Positions 9,223-17,700 of a DNA stretch of 64,000 nucleotides are shown here, piece after piece. The stretch is from Scatomonas sp963661545 (lineage in GTDB: Bacteria > Bacillota > Clostridia > Lachnospirales > Lachnospiraceae), in contig CAVLCU010000001.1 in assembly GCA_963661545.1 (NCBI GenBank), forward strand, positions 1 to 64,000, read 5' to 3'. Each line of letters begins with the position of its first letter. Within the stretch, counting starts at the first letter, position 1. The notes beneath the pieces were generated by a model. That model worked only from the letters and a program-made list of their open reading frames with translations. It made no database searches and was not told the origin of the DNA. A program made the translations under genes and the position numbers.

Positions 9223-9274
9223 GGTTACAGTGTCAAAAGCCTGAGCCCACGACATGCTCGCATGTCGGTGGGGG
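9223..9274 (+). repeat. dispersed intergenic repeat, copy B
   Basis: It contains TTACAGTGTCAAAAGCCTGAG followed by GACATGC TC GCATGTC, a perfect 7-bp inverted repeat. It is the reverse complement of copy A with only a few differences. It sits between the divergent ABC and MFS genes. Confidence 0.6.
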
Positions 9275-9325
9275 AATGGCTTTATGACACGCCCCTCAAT
9301 GAGGGCCAAGTGGGGCCAAACTGAC

Positions 9326-9346
9326 TTTGTCGATTTTGACAAAATC
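9326..9346 (+). promoter_or_regulatory. small inverted repeat upstream of the MFS gene
   Basis: GATTTT GAC AAAATC (9332-9346), nested with TTGTC / GACAA, lies about 80 bp before the permease start. It could be an operator or part of a promoter (it contains TTGACA), but no convincing -10 is seen at the right distance. The rest of 9275-9426 shows nothing else. Confidence 0.25.
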
Positions 9347-9426
9347 CGAGGGTCAACTTAGCCACTGTGAATAATGCCAAACCGCTCCAAAGGGACTACA
9401 ATGGAAAAAAGAAAGGAAGAAAAATT

Positions 9427-10662
9427 ATGGGAGAGAAAAAAGTCAAAAACCGCTATCTGATTCTTGGCGGACTATTCGTGAATTCTTTTTGTCTGGGAGG
9501 AGCCTACGCCTGGAGTGTATTTGCCCTTCCCTTATCCAATGCCAGAGGATGGGATTACGGGATGGTAACCCTGGCCTATTCCCTCTATCTTCTGATCAAT
9601 GCCTTTTTCGGAATTCCCGGAGGCAAACTACTGAATAGTGTGGGACCTCGGAAGCTTTTGCTAGTCTCCAGCGTCCTGTTTGGCGGGGGCTGGCTGATGA
9701 CGGGCTTCGCCTCCAACACCCCCCTTTTGTATCTCTTCTTCAGCGTCTGCTGCGGCATCGGCTGCGGCATCCGCTACAATCCCTGTGTGACCACGGCAAC
9801 CCTGTGGTTTCCGGATAAGAAGGGGTTCGCCTCCGGCCTGGTTCTGGGCGCCATGGGGCTGGCTCCCCTGATTCTGGCGCCTGTGGCCAATGCCTTGCTG
9901 GTAAGCTTCAACGTATTGGTGGCCTTCCGGATCTTGGGGCTGATTTTCTTTGTTATCTCTCTTCTTGCGTCACTGCCGGTAGACGCTCCGCCGGAGGATT
10001 ACGCTCCGGAGAAGATGACCACCCCCCAAGCGGGGGCAGAGATAAAGCCGGGAAAAAGCTGTACCTGGCAGGAAATGATGAAAACCGGTAAGTTTTACCT
10101 GCTCTGGATGGTATTCCTGGGCAGCTGCGTTGCCGGATTGATGCTCATCGGTCATGCCTCCGCCATCGGGCAGGAACTGGCGGGCATCAATGCCGGACAA
10201 GCGGCCATGCTGGTGGGAATCCTGGCCCTGGCCAATTTCGGCGGCAGAATGATCATGGGTAGTCTGTCTGATGCCATCGGGCGCTATCCCACCCTGATCA
10301 TCTGTCTGGCAGGGAGTACCCTGGATATGATCCTTATGGCCAAGAGTCATTCCTTCCCCACCTACCTGGTGGCCATCGTCCTGGTGGGCATTACCTTCGG
10401 CGGTGTGCTGGCCACCTATCCTTCTATTGTATCCGACAGCTTCGGAAGCAAGCACATGGGAATCAACTACGGTATCGTCTTCACTGCCTACGGGATAGCT
10501 GCCGTGGTGGGACCTATGACCGCTACAGCCTTGAAGGCCAATACCGGCCACTATACCGCAGCCCTGATCTTCGCTGGAATCTGTTCTGCCGCAGCTCTGG
10601 TTCTGACGGTGGGGCTTGCCCTGGCGGGAAGTAAGGACAAGAAAGCCAGGCAATCCCTGTGA
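9427..10662 (+). CDS. MFS transporter, OFA (oxalate/formate antiporter) family
   Basis: A 411-residue major facilitator with about 12 hydrophobic segments. The start of the mature sequence (NRYLILGGLFVNSFCLGGAY, then AWSVFALPL) and the loop RYPTLIICLAGS fit the OFA family, whose known members exchange oxalate for formate or move other small carboxylates. The ATG at 9427 has AGGAAG 7 bases upstream; an upstream in-frame ATG (9367) lacks an SD. It stands alone on the plus strand, divergent from the ABC operon and closed by a strong terminator. The substrate cannot be read from sequence. Confidence 0.85.
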   Translation: MGEKKVKNRYLILGGLFVNSFCLGGAYAWSVFALPLSNARGWDYGMVTLAYSLYLLINAFFGIPGGKLLNSVGPRKLLLVSSVLFGGGWLMTGFASNTPLLYLFFSVCCGIGCGIRYNPCVTTATLWFPDKKGFASGLVLGAMGLAPLILAPVANALLVSFNVLVAFRILGLIFFVISLLASLPVDAPPEDYAPEKMTTPQAGAEIKPGKSCTWQEMMKTGKFYLLWMVFLGSCVAGLMLIGHASAIGQELAGINAGQAAMLVGILALANFGGRMIMGSLSDAIGRYPTLIICLAGSTLDMILMAKSHSFPTYLVAIVLVGITFGGVLATYPSIVSDSFGSKHMGINYGIVFTAYGIAAVVGPMTATALKANTGHYTAALIFAGICSAAALVLTVGLALAGSKDKKARQSL

Positions 10663-10666
10663 CCAT

Positions 10667-10709
10667 AAAAGAGAAAAGCCCCAACAAGCAGTCGGGGCCT
10701 TTCTCTTTT
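10667..10709. terminator. bidirectional terminator between MFS gene and rsmI
   Basis: Arms AAAAGAGAAAAGCCCC (10667-10682) and GGGGCCTTTCTCTTTT (10694-10709) form a long stem flanked by A and T tracts, so it can act in both directions on the convergent genes. Confidence 0.85.
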
Positions 10710-10773
10710 CTCCCGAAGGGTTTTCACGGCACATCTATGCCTTTTCGGCAAGCGCCCCATGACCATACACCTT

Positions 10774-11619
10774 CTACTTTCTCATAATTTCCTGATATAC
10801 CTCTCGCCTGGAACAGCCCCGATCCTGGGCCACCTGCCGCATAGCGGCCTTGCGTTCCATGCCCTGTTGGATATAGTAGGCCATATGGTCTTCCAGAGGC
10901 ATCTCCAGCCAGGCTTTCTGTTCTTCCCGGATCTTCTCTTCCCGGGGCCTTCCGGCCAAGACCAGCACACACTCCCCCTTGGGAGGCTCTGCCTGGTAAT
11001 AAGCCAGGGCCTGCCCCAGGGTGGTGCGAAAGACTGTCTCATGCTTCTTGGTCAGCTCCCGGCAGACGGTCACCTGCCTCTCCGGACCCAAACATTCCTG
11101 CAGCTCCTCCAGGGTCTTGCAAAGTCTATGAGGAGCTTCGTAGAGAAGGATGGTTCGGGTCTCCTCCTTCAGCTCCTCCAGAATTGCTTTTCTCTCCTTC
11201 TTGTCCGAGGGCAGGAAGGCTTCAAAGGCGAAACGGCGGGTGGGAAGCCCTGACAGAGCCAGGGCAGTGACACAGGCGGAGGCTCCGGGCAGAACCGTCA
11301 CCGGAATCCCTGCCTCATAGGCAAAAGCCACCAGCTCCTCCCCGGGATCCGAGATCCCCGGCATGCCGGCATCTGTAATCAGAGCAATCTTCTTCCCCGC
11401 CCTCAGCTGTTCCACCAAATCACGACCCTTATCTATCTTATTATACTCGTGATAGGAGGTCATGGGAGTATGAATATCAAAATGATTCAGCAGCTTGATA
11501 CTGTTCCTGGTATCCTCCGCCGCGATCAGATCCACTTCCTTCAGGATCCGCACCACCCGGAAGGTCATATCCTCCAGATTCCCGATGGGAGTTGCACACA
11601 AATATAAGATTCCTGACAT
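10774..11619 (-). CDS. rsmI: 16S rRNA (cytidine1402-2'-O)-methyltransferase
   Basis: RsmI uses S-adenosylmethionine to 2'-O-methylate C1402 in the decoding centre of 16S rRNA. The 281-residue protein shows the family motifs LYLCATPIGNLEDMT, AAEDTRNS, the glycine-rich ITDAGMPGISDPG and VLPGASACVTALALSG. The ATG at 11619 follows GAGGGAG; an in-frame extension upstream would overlap the methyltransferase gene in another frame and is rejected. It is the last gene of the holB-ricT-trmN6-rsmI series. Its need for SAM links it loosely to metK. Confidence 0.93.
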   Translation of the reverse strand: MSGILYLCATPIGNLEDMTFRVVRILKEVDLIAAEDTRNSIKLLNHFDIHTPMTSYHEYNKIDKGRDLVEQLRAGKKIALITDAGMPGISDPGEELVAFAYEAGIPVTVLPGASACVTALALSGLPTRRFAFEAFLPSDKKERKAILEELKEETRTILLYEAPHRLCKTLEELQECLGPERQVTVCRELTKKHETVFRTTLGQALAYYQAEPPKGECVLVLAGRPREEKIREEQKAWLEMPLEDHMAYYIQQGMERKAAMRQVAQDRGCSRREVYQEIMRK

Positions 11620-11633
11620 CTCGTCTCCCTCTT

Positions 11634-12374
11634 CTAACGTCCGTCTCCGTAGATTGCCCGAATATCCCGGGTATAGACTCCCTCTTTCTCGTAGACGATC
11701 AAGGGCTTGTCCACCCGAATGCGGGGATTGCCCCCCTTGCAGGCCTCCAGCAGAACCAGGTTGGGCTCCCGATCCACATAGGGATAGACCAGCTGCATCC
11801 TTTTGGGTTCCAGACCATATCGCATCAGCATGCCCATAAGCTCGGCCAGGCGAAAGGGCCGGTGAACCAGATAAAACCGCCCCCGGGAGGTCAAAACTCC
11901 AGCTGTCTCCCTTACCAGATCCTCCAGGCTGCACAAGACCTCATGTCTGGCTATGGCCTTGGCTGTCTGGGGATTCACAAGGCCATGATGCGCCGTCATA
12001 TAGGGGGGATTGCTCACCACCACGTCAAAGGAAGCCGGGCCAAAGATGGCGGCGGCTTCTCTTATATCTCCCTCTACAATCCGGATTCTTCCCTCCAGGT
12101 CGTTATATCTCACACTGCGGGCAGCCATATCTGCACTTTTTTCCTGGATTTCCAGGCCCGTAAAGGACTCTCCCTGGGTTTTGGCTGCCAAAAGAATGGG
12201 CAGGATTCCCGTGCCGGTTCCCATATCCAGAACCCTCTCCCCCGCCTTGACCCTGGCAAATCCGGACAAGAGAACCGCATCTATGCCATAACGGAAGCCC
12301 TCCCGGGACTGGATAATGAAAAAACCATTCTGCAGATCATCCAGGCTCTCATCTTCCCTCAGTATTCCCTGCAT
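11634..12374 (-). CDS. tRNA1(Val) adenine-N6 methyltransferase-like protein
   Basis: A 246-residue class I SAM-dependent methyltransferase. It has motif I VLDMGTGTGILPILLA, an acidic motif II (GLEIQEKSADMAARS) and the adenine-N6 signature NPPY (VVSNPPYMT). This is the TrmN6/YfiC type, known in E. coli to methylate A37 of tRNA1(Val). In Firmicutes the same gene regularly sits between ricT and rsmI, as here. Its ATG follows the ricT TAA directly, with AGGAGG inside the ricT end, so translation is coupled. Confidence 0.88.
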   Translation of the reverse strand: MQGILREDESLDDLQNGFFIIQSREGFRYGIDAVLLSGFARVKAGERVLDMGTGTGILPILLAAKTQGESFTGLEIQEKSADMAARSVRYNDLEGRIRIVEGDIREAAAIFGPASFDVVVSNPPYMTAHHGLVNPQTAKAIARHEVLCSLEDLVRETAGVLTSRGRFYLVHRPFRLAELMGMLMRYGLEPKRMQLVYPYVDREPNLVLLEACKGGNPRIRVDKPLIVYEKEGVYTRDIRAIYGDGR

Positions 12375-13574
12375 TTAGGAGCCCTCCTGCTCACTGCTGC
12401 GGTCTTTTCTCCGGTCTCTGCTTCGTCTTCGTTCCTTTCCCGGGACTCTTCCCGGATCTCTGCCTTGATCTCTGCCCTGACCTTTTCCCGCCTCCCCGGC
12501 CTCCGGATTGCGATCCTTGCCGTGATCCTTGGCCTGGTTCTTCTCTCGATTCTTCTCTCGGTCTTTGGCATTCTGGTCTTTGGCATTCTCCCTGCTTCGG
12601 CTCTTGTTACGATCCCTGCCCTTATTCTTCTCCTTTGGCCGGTCGGAAGCTGCCTTAGCGCCCGCCTTCTTCTCCGACTCCTCTTTTCCCCGCAGTCTGG
12701 CCTTTTCCTCTCCTGCTTCCTCCGGATTGGCCTGGGAGTGGTCCTCGGGACCCTTCTTGATCTTGGGTCTGATCTTCAATTCTCCCACGGGATAATCCTG
12801 CAATTCCTTCTCATCCCCCTCTTCAATCAGAACTCTTACGGTCTGACGAAGGACATTGACTGAATGCACGGACCCCCTTACACCATCCGGGGTAAGCACC
12901 AGATCTCCCACCCGTGGAAGCTGCTTATTCAGATATTCATAGGTATCCTGCTCATTCTTCAGGCAGCACATGAGCCGGCCGCAGGTTCCGGATATCTTGG
13001 CAGGATTCAGGGACAGGCTCTGCTCCTTGGCCATCCGGATAGAAACCGGGACAAAATCCGATAGATACGTATGACAGCAAAGGGGGCGGCCGCAGATGCC
13101 GATGCCCCCCAGAATCTTGGTCTCATCCCGCACCCCAATCTGCCGCAGCTCAATCCGGGTCTTGAAAACGGAGGCCAGGTCCTTGACCAGCTCCCGAAAA
13201 TCCACCCGCCCATCTGCGGTAAAATAAAACAAGACCTTACTGTTGTCAAAGGTATATTCCGCATCAATCAGCTTCATATCCAGGTTCCTGGCTCGGATCT
13301 TCTCCTGGCAAAGCCGGAAGGCCTCTCGCTCCTTTTGACGGTTATTCTCTTCCTTTGCCTGATCCTTGGGGGTGGCAATCCGCAATACCGCCTTCAGGGG
13401 CTGGAGCACCTTCTCCTCTTCCACCTCCCGGGGTCCCAACACTACCCTGCCATATTCGACCCCTCTGGCTGTCTCTACGATAACAGAGTCCCCAGCCTTA
13501 ATGTCCAGAGATGCGGGATCAAAATAATAGACCTTCCCCACATTTCTAAATCTAACTCCAATGATTCTGATCAT
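12375..13574 (-). CDS. ricT: RicT / PSP1 domain protein (YaaT)
   Basis: RicT is a subunit of the RicAFT complex, which in Bacillus binds iron-sulfur clusters and steers RNase Y cleavage of polycistronic mRNAs. Residues 1 to about 270 carry the PSP1 core with the cysteine motifs GIGICGRPLCCHTYL and GTCGRLMCC. Residues about 275-399 form a low-complexity tail of alternating K/R and E/D with many Q, N and G, unlike the compact Bacillus protein. The tail could bind RNA or ribosomes. The gene lies 2 bp after holB and abuts the methyltransferase gene. Confidence 0.9.
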   Translation of the reverse strand: MIRIIGVRFRNVGKVYYFDPASLDIKAGDSVIVETARGVEYGRVVLGPREVEEEKVLQPLKAVLRIATPKDQAKEENNRQKEREAFRLCQEKIRARNLDMKLIDAEYTFDNSKVLFYFTADGRVDFRELVKDLASVFKTRIELRQIGVRDETKILGGIGICGRPLCCHTYLSDFVPVSIRMAKEQSLSLNPAKISGTCGRLMCCLKNEQDTYEYLNKQLPRVGDLVLTPDGVRGSVHSVNVLRQTVRVLIEEGDEKELQDYPVGELKIRPKIKKGPEDHSQANPEEAGEEKARLRGKEESEKKAGAKAASDRPKEKNKGRDRNKSRSRENAKDQNAKDREKNREKNQAKDHGKDRNPEAGEAGKGQGRDQGRDPGRVPGKERRRSRDRRKDRSSEQEGS

Positions 13575-13576
13575 GC

Positions 13577-14590
13577 CTAGTTCTCCCTGATTGTCAGGAA
13601 CAGCAGCTCCATAGCCAGGTCAAAATTCACATTGGCCCGCAGGCGGCTGTCCCCTGTATGAATTGCCTCAAGGATCCGTTCCAGGCCCTCATAGGAGCTG
13701 ATGGCAGCCCGTTCCTTGATGGAATTGATCTCTTCCTTAAATACCAGATGATCCACTTCTCTGGTGGCTTTGAACAGGAGGACATCCCTAAACCAGATCT
13801 GGAAGAGGTTGAGATAATCCTGAATATTCTGCTTATCCGCGGACATGACCTTCACCGCGTCCACCAGCTCGTAGACCTCCATCTCCCGGGAATGCTTCAG
13901 CAATCGCAGTGCATTGTCCGTCAATTCCCTGAAGTCCCCTGAACCGGCGATCTGTCTGGCCCTACCCACGTTTCCCTGGGCAAAGGAAGCCTGAATCTCC
14001 GCCTGGTAATCGGGAACATGCATCTGGTCCATCAGATATTCCTTGACCAGGCTGTCCCCCACCGGCTTCAGATTCAGCTGTACGCAGCGAGAGGTGATAG
14101 TGGGCAGAAGAGCCTCCGGATTATCTGCCAGCAGGAGAAGGATCCCATAAGCAGGAGGCTCTTCAATGGTCTTCAGGAGGGCATTCTGAGCCTGCAAGGT
14201 CAGCTTGTCTGCTTCATCGATGATATAGATCTTGTAAGGACTCTCGTAGGGCTTAATGGTTATGTCCTGGATGACCTGACTGCGGATCTCCTCAACACCG
14301 ATGGAATTGGGCTTCTCATGGGTCACCCAGATGATGTCCGGTTGATTGCCGGTCAGAGCCTTCTTGCAGGAAATACAAGCCATGCAGGGCTCTGCCTCCT
14401 GACCCCGGTCCCGGCATTGCAAGGTCATGGCAAATAAGGAAGCCAGGGTCTTCTTGCCTGAACCATGCTCCCCGCTGAAAATATATGCATGGGACACCTT
14501 GTCCCGGCAAATGGCCTGCTGCAGGTGGGCGATAATCTCCTCATGCCCTACCAGGCCCCCAAAACCCTTGGTCACTCCCAATTCCTCCAT
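13577..14590 (-). CDS. holB: DNA polymerase III subunit delta'
   Basis: Delta' is the stator of the clamp-loader ATPase that places the sliding clamp on DNA. The 337-residue protein has an AAA+ fold with GEHGSGKKT (P-loop position), a zinc-binding set of four Cys (C, then CMAC and C in EPCMACISCKK), the IIDEADKLT Walker B region and the TSRC SRC-type sensor. The ATG at 14590 has GGGAGG 8 bases upstream; the ATG at 14599 is only 3 bases from it. It starts the holB-ricT-trmN6-rsmI operon under a near-consensus promoter. Confidence 0.92.
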   Translation of the reverse strand: MEELGVTKGFGGLVGHEEIIAHLQQAICRDKVSHAYIFSGEHGSGKKTLASLFAMTLQCRDRGQEAEPCMACISCKKALTGNQPDIIWVTHEKPNSIGVEEIRSQVIQDITIKPYESPYKIYIIDEADKLTLQAQNALLKTIEEPPAYGILLLLADNPEALLPTITSRCVQLNLKPVGDSLVKEYLMDQMHVPDYQAEIQASFAQGNVGRARQIAGSGDFRELTDNALRLLKHSREMEVYELVDAVKVMSADKQNIQDYLNLFQIWFRDVLLFKATREVDHLVFKEEINSIKERAAISSYEGLERILEAIHTGDSRLRANVNFDLAMELLFLTIREN

Positions 14591-14662
14591 CTCATTCACC
14601 TCCCGAAATACAGCTCTAAGCGGTGGATTCCAGCGCCGCTCTCAGAAGCAATTTCATCCTAC

Positions 14663-14692
14663 AGTATAGCATAGATTCCGCGGGAGTGTCAA
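14663..14692 (-). promoter_or_regulatory. promoter of the holB operon
   Basis: Minus strand: TTGACA (14687-14692), 18-bp spacer ending TATGC, TATACT (14663-14668). A near-consensus sigma-A promoter with extended -10, about 70 bp before the holB start. Confidence 0.85.
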
Positions 14693-14702
14693 AATATCTT
14701 GC

Positions 14703-14737
14703 AAAAAAGCCCTGTGGGATCATGGATCCCACAGGGC
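14703..14737 (-). terminator. Rho-independent terminator of the large surface protein gene
   Basis: Arms GCCCTGTGGGATC (14709-14721) and GATCCCACAGGGC (14725-14737) pair perfectly over 13 bp with a 3-nt loop; on the minus strand six T follow. It separates the surface-protein gene from the holB promoter. Confidence 0.9.
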
Positions 14738-14739
14738 AT

Positions 14740-14757
14740 AGGCTTTTGACCCTGTAA
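14740..14757 (-). repeat. dispersed intergenic repeat, short copy C
   Basis: AGGCTTTTGACCCTGTAA is identical to the conserved core of copies A and B (4270-4319 and 9223-9274). Here the GACATGC inverted repeat is missing and a terminator hairpin occupies its place. Confidence 0.45.
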
Positions 14758-14774
14758 GCAGGGCTACTTATCCC

Positions 14775-17700
14775 TTACTTCTTGCTTTTCTTTTTGACCC
14801 GATAGACCACCAGGCCTCCCAGGGCTCCGCAGCATACCACCAGGGCAAGCACCCAGGGCAGGGAATTCGTGGTGTCTCCCGTGTTCACATTCTTGCTTGT
14901 TTTGCTGCTTCCGGAGGTCTTACTGCCGGAATTTCCAGAGCCAGTCGGCGTAGCCGTTGGGGTCTGTCCATCCGGGGTAATCGACGGCTTCGTTCCATCC
15001 GGAGTAGGTGTCGGTGTCGTCTGTCCATCCGGAGTGGGAGTAGGTGTCGGCTCCTCATCCTGCTTCTGATAGGTATATTCTGCTGTTCCGCTGGTCCAAA
15101 GGCCTTCCTTTACCGCAATGGCCTTCAAGGTCGTGGTGGCAGCACCCTCAAGAACCGTAATGGTTTCTCCCTCCTGGTAGAGCTTACAGGTCTCGCTTTC
15201 CTCTGCTGTCGGCTCAGAGCCATCCAGGGTGTAATAAATGCTGGCACCTTCTGTCTCACAGGTCAGACGGACATATTGCTTATCTGTATAAGTCCCCGAC
15301 TCCAGGGATGCCACCGGCACGGCCACGCTGGCCGCCGACTCTATGGTCACGGTCAAGCTGACCTCTGTAGATACCTGACCTGCATCCACATATTCCGGTA
15401 TGGCAACACTGCCGGTAATGGTTCTGATCTGGGCATTCAGATCCGATGCATCATAGACCGGCTCCTCATTCCAGGTGATGGAGGTCTTCACCGATGTGGC
15501 ATCGGACAGGATCAGAGTGGTCTCCGTAGGCAGGTTCCAATTGCCCGCTGCCGCATTGTCTCTGGAGACACCCATGTCTTCCGGCTGTCCCACGGAAATG
15601 AGCTTGGCTTTTCCTGTCTTGGGGAAGGTGATATTGAGGACTTCCTTGCCCTCCTCCTTGCTTACCCTGGCAGTTACCTCCACCTCTTCTCCGCTGGTAT
15701 CCTTTACCTTTACCACAAGCTTATCCGAGAGGACGTACTTCATAGCCGATCCCTGACTCTCAGAATCAAAGGCAAGCTTGGCGGTATAGGCCGTATCATA
15801 GGCTGGCATGGTATCCCCGGGATTCCATACAAGCTTCTTGATATACTTTGTGATATCATATTGCTCTTCCACCGTAGCATAAGCCTGGGTGACACTTTCT
15901 GCCAGCTCTCTTCCCAGAGTCGGCGCTTCCATGGTCAGATCCAGCTGGGCAACAATGGGGTTGTAGATAGCTGTCAATTCCACATTGCCGGTCAAACTGT
16001 CGATGGTCAGGGTATCGCTGGTCTTGTCTCCGCTGACACCCTCCGGGAGGGACTCCCACTGTTCGAACTGTTCTCCACCCTCGCTGGGAGCTACTATGAC
16101 AACCTTATCCCCCTTATAATAGGAGTAGGTCTTAGGAGTATCCCAAAGGCCCTCTGTCTTGAAACCGGTATCCTTCCCCTGGATGGATAAGGTAAAGGGA
16201 TTATTCAATACATAGGCTGCCGCTGTCCCGGTGGATTTGCCCCCCAGCTCACTTTCTGCCCAGGCTGTCACATAGAAGCTGGACTTGCAGCCCTCCTCAC
16301 CGGTCAGCACAAGGCTTCCCTCCGTATAAACCCGGGGCGAGCCGCCATCCACCTGGTAATAGATGGTTGACCCTTCTGTCTCACAGGTCATAACAATACT
16401 AAGGCTCTTCTGGTTATAGGTGCCGCCCTCTGTTACAATGACCGGAGCCGCTGTTACCGGCTTCGCATGGACGTTGAGAACCACCTTCAGGCTCTGCTTG
16501 TCTTCCTCTGCCTGCAGATCCGTCACAGACGAAAGATCCAGAGGTATCTGGAAGCTTCCACCTGTCTTAACAATGCCATCCACCAGGAAGGCGGACAGAT
16601 CCAGGTTGGACAGATCCAGGGGCAGGCTTCTGTCCCCGATCTGGGTCATTACCACCGTACTCTGAGGAAGCAATGCCCGCAGGGCTTCCTCTGTGGTATC
16701 ATCCGTAACATCCAGGGTAAGATCCGGCACTTGGGTAATCTTAGCCTTATCTGTCACAATGGCATTTCCTTCCAGCTGAAGCTTGCCCTTGTCATCCACA
16801 GAAGCGCTTGCCGCCTGCTGGGCTGCCTCTCCGCTGTATACTACCTGAACATTTTCCTGAGAAAGGTCATAGGCAAATACCAGATCCTTCTGCAGATCCG
16901 AAGCTAGGGAGACTACAACCGCATAAGCGGTGCCATAATCCGCATTGCCGGTCACCAGACGACTGCCCTCTTCCTTGATCTCCTTCCAGAGTACCGGTAC
17001 GGTTGCTGTTTTTTCACCGCCATCGGTGCCTGTCCAGGAAAGAACTCCGGTCTCGGCAAAGGCTGCATTGGCCACCGGCTTATCCACGGTCAGAGTCAGG
17101 CTGCTGATGCGGGTCACATAATCCGCTGTCAGTTCTACCTCTGCCTCCGGCATGGTAAATCTTGCCACTACATCGGTCATATCCGCCAGGGTAATATCCT
17201 GGATCTCCTCTCCCTTCACGGAAACTGCCTTCGTCCAGGCCTTGAAGGCCTTGCCGGTGTCTGTTCCTGTTCCGTCAATCTCCACCGCAAGTCCGGCTCG
17301 ATAGCTGCCAACCACCTCTCCGTTGACCTTCACACTGTAGCTTCTGCCGACGGTATAGGTCTTGGTTACTACCTCAGAGGTATTCCCGCAATATACCGCA
17401 GTCATCTGCACCTCATATGTGGTATCCCCACTGGTATCTGAGGTCAGGGTAATGGGCTTATTGTAGGGCTTCCAATCTCCATAGTCTGCATCCCCGGACT
17501 TCCTGGTCCGGTAATAAATGCCGGCTCCCTGGGTAGAGGTACTTAAGGTCAGGGTAGCGCTGCTCTCCGTCCATTGATCGGTCACAGAGGGTACCACATC
17601 CGTTACAATCTGATAGGTCTTGTTGGCTTCGTTGCTGGTATAGAAGCTGTCATAGGAACGCAGCCATGCATAGTTAATCTCCGGATAATGTCCCTGGGCC

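Noticed and set aside
11635..11934. N-terminal extension of RsmI
   Set aside because: It overlaps the methyltransferase gene in another frame; conserved RsmI sequence begins at the ATG at 11619.
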